Both the position numbers and the translations under genes were made by a program. The notes beneath the pieces were generated by a model. The model searched no databases, was not told the origin of the DNA, and saw only the letters and a program-made list of their open reading frames with translations. From NCBI GenBank assembly GCA_903860995.1, contig CAIOSS010000468.1, positions 1-5,675 of the forward strand: 5,675 nt of DNA, in the 5' to 3' direction. Below are positions 5,350 through 5,675 of the stretch, in pieces. This DNA is from an uncultured delta proteobacterium. GTDB lineage: Bacteria > Myxococcota_A > Polyangia > Polyangiales > Ga0077539. Numbering within the stretch: the first letter of the stretch is position 1; the number at the start of each line of letters is the position of its first letter.

Positions 5350-5423
5350 GTCTCCTTCACCGACCGCCGCAGGCCGTGCACGTCCCTTGACCCGTCGGCG
5401 GCGCTGAGGCACCTACGGCCCCG

Positions 5424-5675
5424 ATGCCTGTCGAGCCACCCCCGAAAAAGGAACAGCTCCAGAAACTGCTCGAGCGCGGCAACGTGTTCCTGCACCTCGA
5501 CCCGCGCGCCGAGGGCGTGCTGGTCCCCGCAGGGCACGCGAACAAACCCCAGCTCGTACTCCAGCTCGGCCTGCACTTCGCCGTCCCCATCCCCGACCTC
5601 AAGATCGACGAGCGCGGCGTCCGCTGCACCCTCTCGTTCAACCGCTCGCCCTTCCTCTGCGTCCTCCCCTGGTCC
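5424..5675 (+). CDS. sspB: SspB-like ClpXP adaptor (specificity-enhancing factor), N-terminal 84 codons, cut by window end
   Basis: SspB dimers bind ssrA-tagged proteins and tether them to ClpX. Residues 8-19 form an amphipathic helix (KKEQLQKLLERG), as at the start of the SspB fold. It is followed by VFLHLDPRAEGVLVP, which matches the E. coli SspB segment TPHLVVDVTLPGVQVP in layout, then QLVLQLGLHF (E. coli QIVLNIAPRA), PIPDLKIDERGVRCTLSF (E. coli LELANDEVRFNARF) and SPFLCVLPWS (IPRQVSVPLAAV). The order and spacing of strands agree over the whole visible part. The missing C-terminus should hold the last helix and a flexible tail with the ClpX-binding peptide. ATG 5424 is the only start in the frame, which is closed by TGA at 5388-5390. 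The ribosome site is poor (GAGG at 5406-5409, too far). Divergent placement from ssrA, whose tag it would recognise, supports the call strongly. I know of no better family match, but remote similarity was judged by eye. Confidence 0.78.
   Translation, partial: MPVEPPPKKEQLQKLLERGNVFLHLDPRAEGVLVPAGHANKPQLVLQLGLHFAVPIPDLKIDERGVRCTLSFNRSPFLCVLPWS

Noticed and set aside
5141..5407. Plus-strand open frame across the tmRNA 5' half and the ssrA/sspB gap
   Set aside because: It lies over a conserved RNA gene, has an Arg-rich product and would overlap the promoter region.
5357..5641. Minus-strand open frames opposite the SspB-like gene
   Set aside because: The plus strand has the SspB-like strand pattern; the antisense products lack any motif.
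1..5675. CRISPR array, insertion sequence or integrated element
   Set aside because: No regularly spaced repeats, no transposase or integrase motifs and no terminal inverted repeats with target duplications were seen on either strand.

Overview
The window is GC-rich (about 70% by eye) and codes densely. It most likely comes from a myxobacterium (Myxococcota, perhaps a Sandaracinus-like member of the Polyangiales). The best evidence is a secreted protein with a MYXO-CTERM-like tail (Gly-Cys-x-Cys-Arg, short hydrophobic segment, Arg cluster) preceded by a low-complexity Asp/Gly/Val linker. The SspB-like protein at the right edge also looks deltaproteobacterial/myxobacterial. The taxonomic call is inference from these traits.

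Left part (1-3157, + strand): three genes with one base between neighbours, probably one operon. They are the C-terminal part of a CPA1-type cation/proton antiporter (cut by the window edge), a TrkA-like RCK protein with an NAD(H)-type Rossmann site and a C-terminal ligand domain, and an exported CehA/McbA-type PHP-domain metallohydrolase. The RCK protein is a natural candidate for a regulatory subunit of the antiporter. The hydrolase is translationally coupled to it but acts outside the cytoplasm.

Middle part (3158-4594): a broken remnant of a MacB/LolD-type ABC ATPase that ends just before the Walker A region, then a COG1926-type phosphoribosyltransferase (+), then a small heat shock protein (Hsp20, - strand) converging on it. 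The Hsp20 gene has a strong Shine-Dalgarno sequence that favours an internal ATG, and a possible sigma-54 -24/-12 element upstream.

Right part (4595-5675): a spacer of about 200 bp without a gene, a Rho-independent terminator, a trailer hairpin, and a complete tmRNA gene (ssrA, - strand) whose internal frame encodes the tag ANDNDVPFAVAA. Head-to-head with it, about 180 bp away, begins a + strand gene whose first 84 codons resemble SspB, the adaptor that delivers ssrA-tagged proteins to ClpXP. The RNA that tags stalled polypeptides thus sits beside the adaptor that would hand them to the protease, and the tag has the AAND start that SspB reads in E. coli. This ssrA/sspB pair is the most notable arrangement here. 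No wholly new system, CRISPR array or complete mobile element was seen.
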